From: Phenylobacterium sp. NIBR 498073
GTDB lineage: Bacteria; Pseudomonadota; Alphaproteobacteria; Caulobacterales; Caulobacteraceae
Reading direction: 5' to 3'
NCBI RefSeq assembly: GCF_027286305.1
Contig: NZ_CP114599.1
Location: 4,074,001 to 4,138,000 of the forward strand
DNA: 64,000 nt
The notes under the pieces were generated by a model, which was given only the letters and a program-made list of their open reading frames with translations, did not search any database and was not told the origin of the DNA. Made by a program: the position numbers and the translations under genes. Position 1 is the first letter of the stretch. Each line of letters opens with the position of its first letter. Positions 7,585 to 16,107 of the stretch are shown here, one piece after another.

Positions 7585-7619
7585 TTAACGGACAGGTTAA
7601 TTAACATATCGGTTAAATG
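7582..7619. promoter_or_regulatory. Nested palindromic operator of arsR
   Basis: 38-bp symmetrical site: outer arms CATTTAAC (7582-7589) and GTTAAATG (7612-7619), two 6-bp spacers and a central perfect palindrome GTTAATTAAC (7596-7605). Four TTAA cores occur at 7585, 7597, 7601 and 7613. It is very AT-rich against its surroundings and overlaps the first arsR ATG. Probably bound by two ArsR dimers; inference from symmetry and position. Confidence 0.7.
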
Positions 7620-7661
7620 CAAGGGGCGCGTTTTCGGCGGCGCGAACGGCCGCCGTCGCGG

Positions 7662-8516
7662 TCAGCCCAGGGCGGGGGTGACGTACTCCATGCCTTCGAG
7701 CGCCGGGCTGGCGTCGGCGACGTCGAAGCCGGCCATGATCCGGCCGAAGCGGCCCTGGACCAGGCCGCGCATATCGGGATGGGTGAAGATGTAGCGCTCG
7801 CCTGCCTGCACCGCCTCCAGCACCCGCCGGCCGACGCGGTCCGGCTCGATGCCGCTGTCGACGGGCGAGCCGCCGGGGCTGGCGACCGGCTCGGTCGGAC
7901 CGCCGTACTTGGCCTGCCGGGTGCGGCCCGACTTGTTGATCTTGGTCTTCACGAAGCCGGGGCAGAGCACGGCGACATTGATGTTCTCGGGCGCCAGCTG
8001 CCCTGCCCAGCCCTCGGACATGCCCACCACCGCGTACTTGGTGGCGGTGTAGGGCTCCATGCCCGGCACCGAGATCATCCCGGCCATCGAGGCGGTGTTG
8101 ACGAAGCACCCGCCCTCGCCGTGGGCGCGGATGTGCGGCAGGAACGCGTCCATGCCGTAGACCACGCCCATCAGATTGACCGCGACGATCCAGTCCCAGT
8201 CAGCGGGCTTCACTTCGCCGATCGGACCGCCGGCTCCGACGCCGGCGTTGTTGCAGACCACATGCACCTTGCCGAAGGTATCGACCGTCGCCTGGGCCGC
8301 GGCGACCACGGCGGCGCGGTCGCCCACGTCGCACAGCACGCTGGCGGTGCGGACCTGCCGGGCTTCGAGATCGGCCACGGCCGCCTTCAGCGGCGCCTCC
8401 TCGATGTCGGCCAGCATGACGTTCATGCCCGCGCCGCCGAAGGCGTGCGCCATGGCCAGGCCAAGGCCGCTGGCCCCGCCGGTGATGAAGGCGGTCTTTC
8501 CGTTCAGGTCACGCAT
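7662..8516 (-). CDS. SDR family NAD(P)-dependent oxidoreductase
   Basis: 284-aa classical short-chain dehydrogenase. Cofactor motif TGGASGLG near residue 12, NNAG near residue 90, catalytic Ser in NTASMAG and YTATK for the Tyr-Lys pair, then CPGFVKT. Size and the C-terminal tail (IFTHPDMRGLVQGRFGRIM) resemble a branch common in Caulobacter and sphingomonads; substrate cannot be deduced. Start ATG 8516 has GGGGAGAGG about 6 bases upstream. Monocistronic, with arsR downstream and pgi upstream on the same strand. Confidence 0.92.
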   Translation of the reverse strand: MRDLNGKTAFITGGASGLGLAMAHAFGGAGMNVMLADIEEAPLKAAVADLEARQVRTASVLCDVGDRAAVVAAAQATVDTFGKVHVVCNNAGVGAGGPIGEVKPADWDWIVAVNLMGVVYGMDAFLPHIRAHGEGGCFVNTASMAGMISVPGMEPYTATKYAVVGMSEGWAGQLAPENINVAVLCPGFVKTKINKSGRTRQAKYGGPTEPVASPGGSPVDSGIEPDRVGRRVLEAVQAGERYIFTHPDMRGLVQGRFGRIMAGFDVADASPALEGMEYVTPALG

Positions 8517-8564
8517 ATGGGCCTCTCCCCTCGTTTCTTGTTCTGCCTCGGCCCCGGCTCAGCC

Positions 8565-10181
8565 TCAGGCCTTGAGCCGGCTCACCAGTCGCTCGGTGGA
8601 CGGATCATGCGCCCCGCGCGGCCCGCCCTCCAGTTCGCCGAGGATCCGCGTGGCGAGCGTCTTGCCCAGCTCCACGCCCCACTGGTCGAAGCTGTTGATT
8701 TCCCAGAGCGCGCCCTCGACGAAGGTCTTGTGCTCGTAGAGCGCAATCAGCGCGCCGAGCGCCCCGGGGGTCAGGCGCTGCAGCAGGATGAAGCTGGACG
8801 GGCGGTCGCCGTGGAAGGTCTTCTGCGGGGCCAGCACGTCGATGGCCGCCGCGTCCATCCCCTGCCCCGCCAGCTCGGCGCGAACTTCGCTTTCCGGCTT
8901 GCCGACCATCAGGGCTTCGGCCTGGGCGATGGCGTTGGCCAGCAGCTTAGTCTGGTTGGAAGGCTCGCCCTCGGCCGCTTCGGCGACGGCGATGATGTCC
9001 AGCGGGATGATGTCGGCCCCCTGGTGCATCAACTGGAAGAAGGCGTGCTGGACGTTGGTGCCGGCGTCGCCGAACACCGCCGCGGCGGTGGCGCGGGCGA
9101 CCGGGCGGCCATGGATGTCGACCTGCTTGCCGTTGGATTCCATCTCCAGCTGCTGGAGGAAGTTGGGCAGCAGCCGTAGGCGCTGGGCGTAGGGCACCAC
9201 CGCCCGGGTCGGCCGCCCCAGGCCGTCGCGGTTGAAGATGTGGGCGAGCGCCAGCAGCACCGGGGCGTTGGCCTCCAGCGGCGCGGCGCGGAAGTGGTCG
9301 TCCATCGCCCGGCCGCCGGCCAGGAACGCCTCGAACGCCTCGGCGCCGAGCGCGATCACGCAGGACAGCCCGACCGCCGACCACACCGAGTAGCGGCCGC
9401 CGACCCAGTCGCGGAACCCGAAGATCTGGTCGGCCGGCACGCCGAAGGCCTGGGCGACGTCCGGCGCCGCCGAGACCGCCAGCAGGTGCGCATCGCCCGC
9501 CTGACCCAAGGCGGCCCGCAGCCAGGCGCGGGCCACCAGCGCGTTGGCGATGGTCTCCTGGGTGGTGAAGGTCTTGGAGACCACGACGACCAGGGTGCTA
9601 GCCGGGTCGAGCCCGTCCAGCGCCAGGGCCATGTCGGCCGGATCGACATTGGCGGCGAAGCGCAACTCGATCTGCGGGCTGAGGGGACGCAGCGCCTCCC
9701 AGACCAGCCGCGGACCGAAGTCCGAGCCGCCGATGCCGATGTGGACGATCGCCTTGAAGGCCTGGCCGGTGGCCCCGCGCTTCTCGCCGGAGCGGACGGC
9801 GGCGGCCAGGGCGGCCATGCCCTCGCGGGTGGCGTCGATCTCGGCCGAGACCGGCTGGCCCTTGGCCTGGAAGGCCGCGCCCTTGGGCGCGCGCAGGGCC
9901 ATGTGCAGGGCGGCGCGGTCCTCGGAGGGGTTGACCGCCTCGCCGGCGAACTGGCGCTCGCGCGCGGCCTCGATCCCGCCGGCCCTGGCCAGCGCCAGGG
10001 CGATCTTCGCCTCGGCCAGCGACCAGGGCTGCTTGGACAGGTCGAGCAGCAGCTCGGGCGCCTCGACGCTGAGCCGGTCCAGCCGATCCGGCTCGGTCTT
10101 GAACAGGTCGGCGATGCGACGCGCGCGGGCGGCCTGGGCGGCGGCTTCCAACTGGGTCCAGGCGGCGGCGAGGTCGGTCAT
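8565..10181 (-). CDS. pgi: Glucose-6-phosphate isomerase
   Basis: Interconverts glucose-6-P and fructose-6-P. Signature regions: IGIGGSDFGPRLVWEAL (phosphate-binding), GGRYSVWSAVGL (PGI signature 1 region), the catalytic Glu in QLEMESNGKQVD, and SFDQWGVELGK (signature 2). 538 aa from the ATG at 10181, with AGGA 6 bases upstream; the TTG two codons further up is less likely. In organisms using the Entner-Doudoroff pathway, which is typical of Caulobacter relatives, the enzyme mainly serves recycling and polysaccharide precursors; that last point is context knowledge. Confidence 0.97.
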   Translation of the reverse strand: MTDLAAAWTQLEAAAQAARARRIADLFKTEPDRLDRLSVEAPELLLDLSKQPWSLAEAKIALALARAGGIEAARERQFAGEAVNPSEDRAALHMALRAPKGAAFQAKGQPVSAEIDATREGMAALAAAVRSGEKRGATGQAFKAIVHIGIGGSDFGPRLVWEALRPLSPQIELRFAANVDPADMALALDGLDPASTLVVVVSKTFTTQETIANALVARAWLRAALGQAGDAHLLAVSAAPDVAQAFGVPADQIFGFRDWVGGRYSVWSAVGLSCVIALGAEAFEAFLAGGRAMDDHFRAAPLEANAPVLLALAHIFNRDGLGRPTRAVVPYAQRLRLLPNFLQQLEMESNGKQVDIHGRPVARATAAAVFGDAGTNVQHAFFQLMHQGADIIPLDIIAVAEAAEGEPSNQTKLLANAIAQAEALMVGKPESEVRAELAGQGMDAAAIDVLAPQKTFHGDRPSSFILLQRLTPGALGALIALYEHKTFVEGALWEINSFDQWGVELGKTLATRILGELEGGPRGAHDPSTERLVSRLKA

Positions 10182-10248
10182 GCTCAATCCTACTTGGTGC
10201 GGGGGCCTGTTTGAGACGGTCGCGGGGCGTTTAGGGTATCGCCGTTAG

Positions 10249-10284
10249 CAAAAGGCGCCCGCCTTGCCGGAGCGTCCGGCGCCT
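10249..10284 (-). terminator. Terminator downstream of the DsbD-like gene
   Basis: Minus strand: AGGCGCC (10284-10278) and GGCGCCT (10259-10253) enclose a smaller CCGGA/TCCGG hairpin and are followed by TTTTGC. It lies just after the stop at 10295. Confidence 0.6.
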
Positions 10285-10294
10285 CCCCCGCGGG

Positions 10295-12424
10295 TCAGCG
10301 GCCTTGCGCGTCCTTCAAAGCCCGGACGACGAGGCCTTCGGTGAGGATCTGCGGCAGGATAACCCCCTCGCCGCCCTGGGCGCCATAGACGAGGTAGAGC
10401 GGAACCCCGGCCCGCCCGTGCTTGGCGAGCTCGGCCTCGATCACGGCGTCCTTCCGCGTCCAGTCGGCCTTCAGATAGACCGCGCCGGTCTGCTGAAAAG
10501 CGTCGGCGACCGCCTGGCTGGTCAGGGCGACGCGCTCGTTGACCTGGCAGGTGACGCACCAGGCGGCGGTGAAGTTCACGAACACCGGCTTGCCGGCGGC
10601 CCGGGCCGCGGCGAGCTTCTCGGGGGAATAGGCTTCATAGGGCACGTTCGCCTTGCCGCCGCCCGAGGCGGCTTCGGCGGCGGCGGGCTCGCCGTAGTTC
10701 GGCCAGACCGCGGCGGCGACGGCGACCAGGGCGAGCACTCCGCCCACGGCCAGCGCCGCGATCACCGAGGCGCCGCCGGCGCGGCGGCGCTGGGCCACGC
10801 CAAGCAGCCAGGCGCCGAGGGCCAGCACGATCGCTGCCATGAAGATCCGCGCCAGGGCGGTGTCGCCGGCCTGCAGGGTCAGCACCCAGACCAGCCAGGC
10901 GGCCGCACCGTACATCGGGAAGGCCAGCAGCTTCTTGAACCCGTCCATCCACGGCCCGGGCTTAGGCAGGCGCGACAGCAGGCCCGGCACGAACGCGGCC
11001 AGCGCGAACGGCGCGGCGAAGCCGAGGCCCAGCGCCAGGAACACCGCCAGGGCGGCGGGCGCGCTCTGGGTCAGGGCCCAGCCGAGCGCCGGGGCCATGA
11101 ACGGCGCGGTGCAGGGGGCGGCGACGACCACGGCCAGGGCGCCGGTGAAGAAGGCCCCAGCCAGGCCGCGCTTGCCGGCCAGGCCCGTGCCGACGCCCTG
11201 CAGCGACGACCCGACCTCGAACACGCCCGACAGGTTCAGGGCCACGGCCAGCATCAGCAGGGCGAGGCCCGCGACCACCGGCGGCGACTGCAGCTGGAAG
11301 CCCCAGCCCACCGCCGCCCCGCCGGCCCGCACCGCGATCAACAACAGGGCGAGCGCCAGGAAAGTGGCCAGCACCCCGACCAGGAAGGCCAGGCCCTGCG
11401 CCCGGGCGGCACGGCGCTCATGCGCATGGCCGGCCAGCGAGGCGGCCTTCATCGCCAGGATCGGGAACACGCACGGCATCAGGTTGAGGATCAGCCCGCC
11501 GAGGAAGGCGAAAGCCGCCGCCATCGGCAGGCCGAGCGCGCCGGACGCGCCGCCGCTCGCCCGGGCCGGCGGGCCGAGGCCGGAGGCGCCGGCCGGCAAC
11601 GCCCCCTCGCTGGCCGCGATCTCATAGGCCCTGTCGCCGAGCGTCAGCACCCCGGCCATCGCGGTTGGGGCCTGCGGCTGCTGGAAGGCGTAGCCGGGGG
11701 TCAGCGTCAGGGTCAGTCCGTCCGGGCCGGCCTCGATCGCCTGCGGCTTGGCGTGGTCGATCACCGTGGAGTCGAAGGGGAAGAAGTAGGCCTCTGAGAG
11801 GTCGGCGCCCTTGAGCGCCTCGCCGGTGATCGCCAGGGCCAGCGCCGGGCCCTGCTTGGAGAAGGCGGCGTTGAGCCCCGCCGGCGCCGGCGCATTGGCC
11901 AGCGTCTTGGCGATCAGGCCGCTCCATTCGGGATTCGGCTCGGCCAGGCCCTCGGCGACCGGCAGCGCCAGGGTCAGTTCAGCCTCTTCAGGGACGCAGA
12001 TCTCCTCGCACACCAGGAAGGTGGCATGGGCTTTGAGGTTCACGATCTCGCCCGGCTTGGCGCTGGCGGGCGCGGTGATCGCCACCGGCAGCAGCACCTC
12101 GTCCTTGTAGCCGTAGTTCATCAGCGGCCCGGTCGGCTGGCGCGTGGGCGCCGGCCAGACGATCTCGCCGGCGGTCCAGCCGCCGGGCAGGGTCCAGGCG
12201 ATGCGCGTCGCCTCGCCGCTGTCGCCGGAATTGCGCCAGTAGGTGTGCCAGCCCTTGTCGATCTTCTGGCGCAGGGCGACGTAGGTGGTCGCGCCCGGCG
12301 CGATCGACTGGTCGCGGGCCACCAGTTCGGCGACCAGGTGGCCGGTATCCACCGGCTGGGCGGCCGCAGGAAGCGCCCAGACGAGGGTGAAAGCCGCCAG
12401 GAGCTTCGCAAGAAGGCGCGTCAT
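10295..12424 (-). CDS. Protein-disulfide reductase, DsbD/ScsB family
   Basis: Inner-membrane electron carrier that passes reducing power from cytoplasmic thioredoxin to periplasmic thiol proteins. 709 aa: signal peptide (1-22, ending ALPAAAQ), periplasmic N-terminal domain with CEEIC (Cys139/Cys143), a central eight-helix-type membrane domain with paired cysteines in LMPCVFP and AAPCTAPFM, and a C-terminal thioredoxin-like domain with AAWCVTCQ and cis-Pro GVPLYLVY. The large N-terminal domain fits the ScsB branch studied in Caulobacter rather than E. coli DsbD. No scsC/scsD-like neighbour is present. Its partners may include the periplasmic MsrA at 24266, but that is speculation. Terminator follows at 10249. 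Confidence 0.93.
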   Translation of the reverse strand: MTRLLAKLLAAFTLVWALPAAAQPVDTGHLVAELVARDQSIAPGATTYVALRQKIDKGWHTYWRNSGDSGEATRIAWTLPGGWTAGEIVWPAPTRQPTGPLMNYGYKDEVLLPVAITAPASAKPGEIVNLKAHATFLVCEEICVPEEAELTLALPVAEGLAEPNPEWSGLIAKTLANAPAPAGLNAAFSKQGPALALAITGEALKGADLSEAYFFPFDSTVIDHAKPQAIEAGPDGLTLTLTPGYAFQQPQAPTAMAGVLTLGDRAYEIAASEGALPAGASGLGPPARASGGASGALGLPMAAAFAFLGGLILNLMPCVFPILAMKAASLAGHAHERRAARAQGLAFLVGVLATFLALALLLIAVRAGGAAVGWGFQLQSPPVVAGLALLMLAVALNLSGVFEVGSSLQGVGTGLAGKRGLAGAFFTGALAVVVAAPCTAPFMAPALGWALTQSAPAALAVFLALGLGFAAPFALAAFVPGLLSRLPKPGPWMDGFKKLLAFPMYGAAAWLVWVLTLQAGDTALARIFMAAIVLALGAWLLGVAQRRRAGGASVIAALAVGGVLALVAVAAAVWPNYGEPAAAEAASGGGKANVPYEAYSPEKLAAARAAGKPVFVNFTAAWCVTCQVNERVALTSQAVADAFQQTGAVYLKADWTRKDAVIEAELAKHGRAGVPLYLVYGAQGGEGVILPQILTEGLVVRALKDAQGR

Positions 12425-12505
12425 CCGGTCATCCCGATCAGGTACGACCCGCTATATGGCCCGCCGGCGCGCCCGCGCAAAGCGACGCTGACGTCGCGAC
12501 CGACC

Positions 12506-12796
12506 CTACTCGGCCAAGGCCAGCCAGCGGCGCGGCCATTTCCAGCCGAGCGGCCGCACCTCGCCGGGCTTCAGCGCCAGCGTCTTCACCGTGCGCGGAG
12601 CCAGCGGACCGATGACGTGCACCGGCTCCAGCCCCTTGACCGGGCTGGCCGCAACGCCGCCGATCAGCATGGCGCGGTCGATGGCTGTCCACTCGGCCTT
12701 GTTGCGATCCTCGTGTCCGACTGCGAAGAAGTGGCGCACGGGCGCCGGTTCCCCCGCCAGTTCGATCATCACTCCGATCAGCCACCCGCTCGACAT
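12506..12796 (-). CDS. Hypothetical protein, 96 aa
   Basis: Small protein without a family I recognise. It starts MSSGWLIGVMIELAGEPAPVRHFFAVG, has no signal peptide or membrane helix, and ends in a basic, Trp-rich stretch (GWKWPRRWLALAE). The ATG at 12796 has GAGG about 6 bases upstream. Third-codon positions look GC-biased as in a real gene, and the frame fills the gap between the DsbD gene and the hot-dog gene. Divergent from the gene at 12900. Probably real, function unknown. Confidence 0.55.
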   Translation of the reverse strand: MSSGWLIGVMIELAGEPAPVRHFFAVGHEDRNKAEWTAIDRAMLIGGVAASPVKGLEPVHVIGPLAPRTVKTLALKPGEVRPLGWKWPRRWLALAE

Positions 12797-12899
12797 CACC
12801 GCCTCATAGGCCGCCGCGCCCGCTCACAAAAGCTCGACTTGTCACCGTCAGGCGCGATGATCGGCGAATCAGCGTTTTTCCGAAACTGGAGTGCGTACC

Positions 12900-13292
12900 G
12901 TGCCCGCGTCGTTCGATGACATCGAAATGGGTCAGGTGGTTTCGTTGGGAGAGATCCCGGTCGAGCCCGCCGCGCTCGAGGCCTTCATCGCCGCCTTCGC
13001 GCCAGGTTGGCCCACGGAGCGGGGCGCGCCCGACGCCATGGTCTATGCGCTGTGGTGCCGGCTCGACGCCGCCTCGGCCCTGGAGTGGCCGCAGACCAAG
13101 CGCCTGGGCGTCGACGCCCTGCGCTGGGCCCGCAACCCGCCGGCCGGCGAACTGCTGCGCGGCCGGATGACGGTGATGGGCAAGGACCCGGTCGGCGACG
13201 GCAAGGGCATCGTCATCGCCCAGCACGACCTGCTCGACGAGGCCGGCCGGCTGGTCTTCTCCTGCCTGACCCGCAGCGTCTTCGCGCGCTAG
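12900..13292 (+). CDS. MaoC-like hot-dog domain protein
   Basis: 130-aa protein that looks like a short MaoC/hot-dog dehydratase-type protein: SFDDIEMGQVVSLGEIPVE at the start, RWARNPPAGELLRGRMTVMGKDP in the middle and GIVIAQHDLLDEAGRLVFSC in the last strands. The canonical (R)-hydratase D-x-N-P-x-H motif is absent, so catalysis is doubtful. The GTG at 12900 is chosen because GGAG sits 8 bases upstream; a GTG three codons earlier is too close to it. Fatty-acyl-type enzymes nearby (14369) suggest an acyl-CoA ligand. Confidence 0.7.
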   Translation: MPASFDDIEMGQVVSLGEIPVEPAALEAFIAAFAPGWPTERGAPDAMVYALWCRLDAASALEWPQTKRLGVDALRWARNPPAGELLRGRMTVMGKDPVGDGKGIVIAQHDLLDEAGRLVFSCLTRSVFAR

Positions 13293-13300
13293 ATCCCGAA

Positions 13301-13330
13301 ACGAAAACGGCGGGCCGCAAGGCCCGCCGC
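13301..13330 (-). terminator. Terminator of the SapC-family gene
   Basis: Nine-bp stem CGGCGGGCC/GGCCCGCCG with a 4-nt loop (13309-13330). On the minus strand it is followed by GTTTTCGTTT. It sits 24 bp beyond the SapC stop and could also slow transcripts from 12900. Confidence 0.75.
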
Positions 13331-13353
13331 TCCGAATTGGCTTTGCCGCGCCC

Positions 13354-14157
13354 TTAGACGTTGGCGGCGGCCGGCGTCTGCGGCGCACGGGCCATGGCCA
13401 GGGCGATCAGGCGATCCCAGCCGGCCAGCGAGACCAGGTGGGCGTAGATCTGCGCCAGGGCGCCGTTGTCGCGCAGCTCGATGAACTTGTCGTGCGGCAG
13501 GGCGTTCAGCTTCTCTTCCGAGACGCCGAAGTACTCGGCGATGGTCTGCTGCGGGCCGGCGCTGCCGTCCGGATTGGTCGGGGTGAACAGCGCCTTCTTG
13601 GTCTCGAACAGGTCCAGGCCCTTCAGCAGCTCGACGAAGCTCTGGGTGCGCTGGCGCTCCATCTCGTAGTCGTTGCAGAAGTTGATGCAGTTCTGGGTGT
13701 ACTCGGTCGGCTTGCCCTCGGCGTCGAAGAACAGCATGTCGGCGTCGGCCTTATCGACGATGAACTCGGCCGAGCGGTCGATGCAGAGCACCATCTGGCC
13801 GGCGTTGTTGTCGGTGGCGAACACGAACGGGTAGCGGCGGATATAGGCCGGGACGTAGACGCCCGGCTCGAACAGGCCGTTGTCCTGCAGGAACATGTTC
13901 TGGCCGAGGTTCAGGCCCATCACCGCCAGCGGGATCTTGTCCTCGCCGACGAAGATGATCGGGCCGCAGAGCGACGAGACGCCGAATTCGGTCACCGTCA
14001 GCGGGACCGCGTGGCCTTCCTTGGCGAAGGTGAACGGGCCCGGCAGGCTCTTCACGCCCAGGCCGCTGTGCAGGTCGATGGAGAGCGGTTCCGGCTTCGA
14101 ATAGAAAAGCACGTTGCCGGTGATCTGACCCATGCCGGTCGGGGTTTCGTTCGCCAT
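13354..14157 (-). CDS. SapC family protein
   Basis: 267-aa protein matching the SapC family by its layout: VLFYSKPEPLSIDLHSGLGV near the N-terminus, FGVSSLCGPIIFVGEDKIPLAVMGL, then EPGVYVPAYIRRYPFVFATD and the LCIDRSAEFI segment. The name comes from a Campylobacter S-layer locus; in alphaproteobacteria the biochemical role is unknown. No signal peptide. ATG 14157 has GAAGG about 8 bases upstream, and the longer open frame (53 more codons) reads low-quality sequence. Divergent from the R-hydratase at 14369 across a 211-bp gap in which I see no clear promoter. Confidence 0.85.
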   Translation of the reverse strand: MANETPTGMGQITGNVLFYSKPEPLSIDLHSGLGVKSLPGPFTFAKEGHAVPLTVTEFGVSSLCGPIIFVGEDKIPLAVMGLNLGQNMFLQDNGLFEPGVYVPAYIRRYPFVFATDNNAGQMVLCIDRSAEFIVDKADADMLFFDAEGKPTEYTQNCINFCNDYEMERQRTQSFVELLKGLDLFETKKALFTPTNPDGSAGPQQTIAEYFGVSEEKLNALPHDKFIELRDNGALAQIYAHLVSLAGWDRLIALAMARAPQTPAAANV

Positions 14158-14368
14158 GAAATACCTTCGATGATCCTGGGCGATGATAGGGTTGCTCGAG
14201 CGGGCGGGTGTTTTGGCTTGCGCGCCGTCTCGGGCGAAGTCGCCGCTTCTACCTGATCGGGCAGACGCCCGCAAACCTGCACGCAGCCGACTTGCCTCCG
14301 GCGGGGCGAACCGCTTCAATTCGTCCCATTCGATAAGGCCGCCAAGGCCACATACCGGAGGATATATT

Positions 14369-15250
14369 TTGGCTATCTTTTATCCCGACATTCTCGACCA
14401 GAAGACCGCGCCCAGGACTTTCTCCTACGGCGACAAGGACGTGATGCTCTACGCCCTGGGCGTCGGCATGGCCCGCGACCAGATGAACGAAACCGAGCTG
14501 CCGTTCGTCTACGAAAAGAACCTCAAGGTGATCCCGACCGCCGCTACGGTGCTGGCGTCGAGCATGCGCGGCACGGCGGGCCCGGCCCCGGAGATGCCGG
14601 CCGGCCACCGTCCCAGCCAGATCAATTTTCTGATGGTCGTGCATGGCGAGCAGAAGGTGGAACTGCACAAGCCGCTGAGCGCCTCGGGCACCTATACCGC
14701 CCAGGGCCGCACGGTCGGCGCCTACGACAAGGGCGCCGGCAAGGGCGCGGTGATCATCAACGAGACCGTCTGGACCGACGAGAAGGGCGAGAAGGTCGCC
14801 ACCCTGACCGGCTCCACCTTCGCCCGCGGCGACGGCGGCTTCGGCGGCCCGTCGGAAGGCGCGCCCGAGCCGCATGTGGTGCCGACCCGCGCGCCGGACA
14901 TCTCGGTCGACTTCGACACCCGTGACGACCAGGCCCTGCTCTACCGGCTCAACGGCGACCGCAACCCGCTGCACTCCGATCCGGAGGTCGCCAAGAAGGC
15001 CGGCTTCGACAAGCCGATCCTGCACGGCCTGTGCACCTACGGCATCACCTGCCGGGCGATCCTGCAGGAGGTCGTCAACTTCGACCCCGACCAGATCTAT
15101 TCGCACCAGGCCCGCTTCTCGGCCCCGGTGATCCCCGGCGACACCATCACCGTGGACATCTGGAAGGACGGCAAGAACATCTCGTTCGAGGCCCGGGTGA
15201 AGGCCCGCAACGCGACGGTCATCAAGAACGGCCTGACCGTGCTGCGGTAG
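14369..15250 (+). CDS. MaoC family (R)-specific enoyl-CoA hydratase (hydratase 2)
   Basis: 293-aa double hot-dog protein like the hydratase-2 part of eukaryotic MFE-2. It converts trans-2-enoyl-CoA to (3R)-hydroxyacyl-CoA, relevant to beta-oxidation of unusual acyl chains or supply of PHA monomers. The hydratase-2 motif is clear: YRLNGDRNPLHSDPEVAKKA with catalytic Asp and His. The start is the TTG at 14369, giving MAIFYPDILDQ. It has a strong GGAGG 8 bases upstream, while the upstream frame is a 62-codon extension without family likeness. A 12-bp hairpin follows and phoN-like 15307 lies downstream on the same strand. Confidence 0.92.
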   Translation: MAIFYPDILDQKTAPRTFSYGDKDVMLYALGVGMARDQMNETELPFVYEKNLKVIPTAATVLASSMRGTAGPAPEMPAGHRPSQINFLMVVHGEQKVELHKPLSASGTYTAQGRTVGAYDKGAGKGAVIINETVWTDEKGEKVATLTGSTFARGDGGFGGPSEGAPEPHVVPTRAPDISVDFDTRDDQALLYRLNGDRNPLHSDPEVAKKAGFDKPILHGLCTYGITCRAILQEVVNFDPDQIYSHQARFSAPVIPGDTITVDIWKDGKNISFEARVKARNATVIKNGLTVLR

Positions 15251-15265
15251 TTCGTCCGCCTCCGG

Positions 15266-15292
15266 AACGGTTCCCAAGGCTTGGGAGCCGTT
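15266..15292 (+). other. Intercistronic hairpin before the acid phosphatase gene
   Basis: Twelve-bp stem AACGGTTCCCAA/TTGGGAGCCGTT (one G-U pair on RNA) with a 3-nt loop, 14 bases before the next start codon. No U-run, so a processing or stability element is as likely as a terminator. Confidence 0.5.
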
Positions 15293-15306
15293 CTAGAGAG
15301 GCGACC

Positions 15307-16107
15307 ATGATCCGTAGCTTCAGCATTGTCGCCGGCCTGGCCATGGCCGCCGCTCTCACCGCCTGCGCCGCCACCTCTGCGCCCGACGCGCCGCCGGTGG
15401 ACGAGAGCCTGGCGCCCGCGCCGCTCAATCCGCTGCCCACCGACCTGACGGGCTATCTCGCTGAGGGCGACCTCAACGGGGCGGCCCTGCTCGGCCCGCC
15501 GCCGACGCCGCAGAGCCTGACCGGCCAGGCCGACCGCGCCCGTTACGAGGAGACCCGCGCCCTGGCCGGCTCGCCGCGGTGGAAGCAGGCCGTGGTCGAG
15601 AACGACCTGTGGGGCGGCGGGGCATTGAAGCAGTACGCCTGCAAGCTCGGCGTCTCGATCGACGAGAAGCAGACCCCGGCCACGCTGAAGATCATGCACC
15701 GCGTCGAACTCGACGTGCGCACGGTCGGCAAGCCGGCCAAGGACCACTACGACCGCCCGCGCCCGATGATCGGCGACGACAAGCCGATCTGCATCCCGCG
15801 CGAGGACTGGATGAAGACCAACGCCTCCTATCCGTCCGGGCATTCGATGACCGGCTGGGCCTGGGCGCTGATCCTGGCCGAGCTGGCCCCGGCCAAGGCC
15901 GACGCGATGCTGGACGTCGGCAAGCAGATCGGCGAGAGCCGGATCATCTGCGGCGTGCACTACGCCAGCGACATCGAAGCCGGCCGCACCCTGGCCAGCG
16001 CCATGGTCGCGCGGCTGCACGGCGACCCGCAGTTCCAGGCCGACATGAAGAAGGCCCGCAGCGAGATCGCCCGCGCCAAGTCCGCGCCGAGCGGCTGCGC
16101 CGCCTAA
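15307..16107 (+). CDS. Class A (PhoN-like) acid phosphatase lipoprotein, PAP2 fold
   Basis: 266-aa exported non-specific acid phosphatase. Signal peptide with lipobox LTAC predicts a lipoprotein. The three PAP2 motifs are present: KDHYDRPRP (K-x6-RP), SYPSGHS and GESRIICGVHYASDIEAG (SR-x5-H-x3-D). A C-terminal helix, rich in Lys and Ala, ends in SGCAA. ATG 15307 follows GAGAGG. Its TAA stop interlocks with the opposing TAG of the acetyltransferase gene (16104-16107), so transcription from both sides must overlap. Confidence 0.93.
   Translation: MIRSFSIVAGLAMAAALTACAATSAPDAPPVDESLAPAPLNPLPTDLTGYLAEGDLNGAALLGPPPTPQSLTGQADRARYEETRALAGSPRWKQAVVENDLWGGGALKQYACKLGVSIDEKQTPATLKIMHRVELDVRTVGKPAKDHYDRPRPMIGDDKPICIPREDWMKTNASYPSGHSMTGWAWALILAELAPAKADAMLDVGKQIGESRIICGVHYASDIEAGRTLASAMVARLHGDPQFQADMKKARSEIARAKSAPSGCAA

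Noticed and set aside
7585-7616. CtrA-type TTAA-N7-TTAA site at arsR
   Set aside because: The spacing between the outer and inner TTAA cores is 8 bp on both sides, not 7, and the symmetry fits a repressor operator better.
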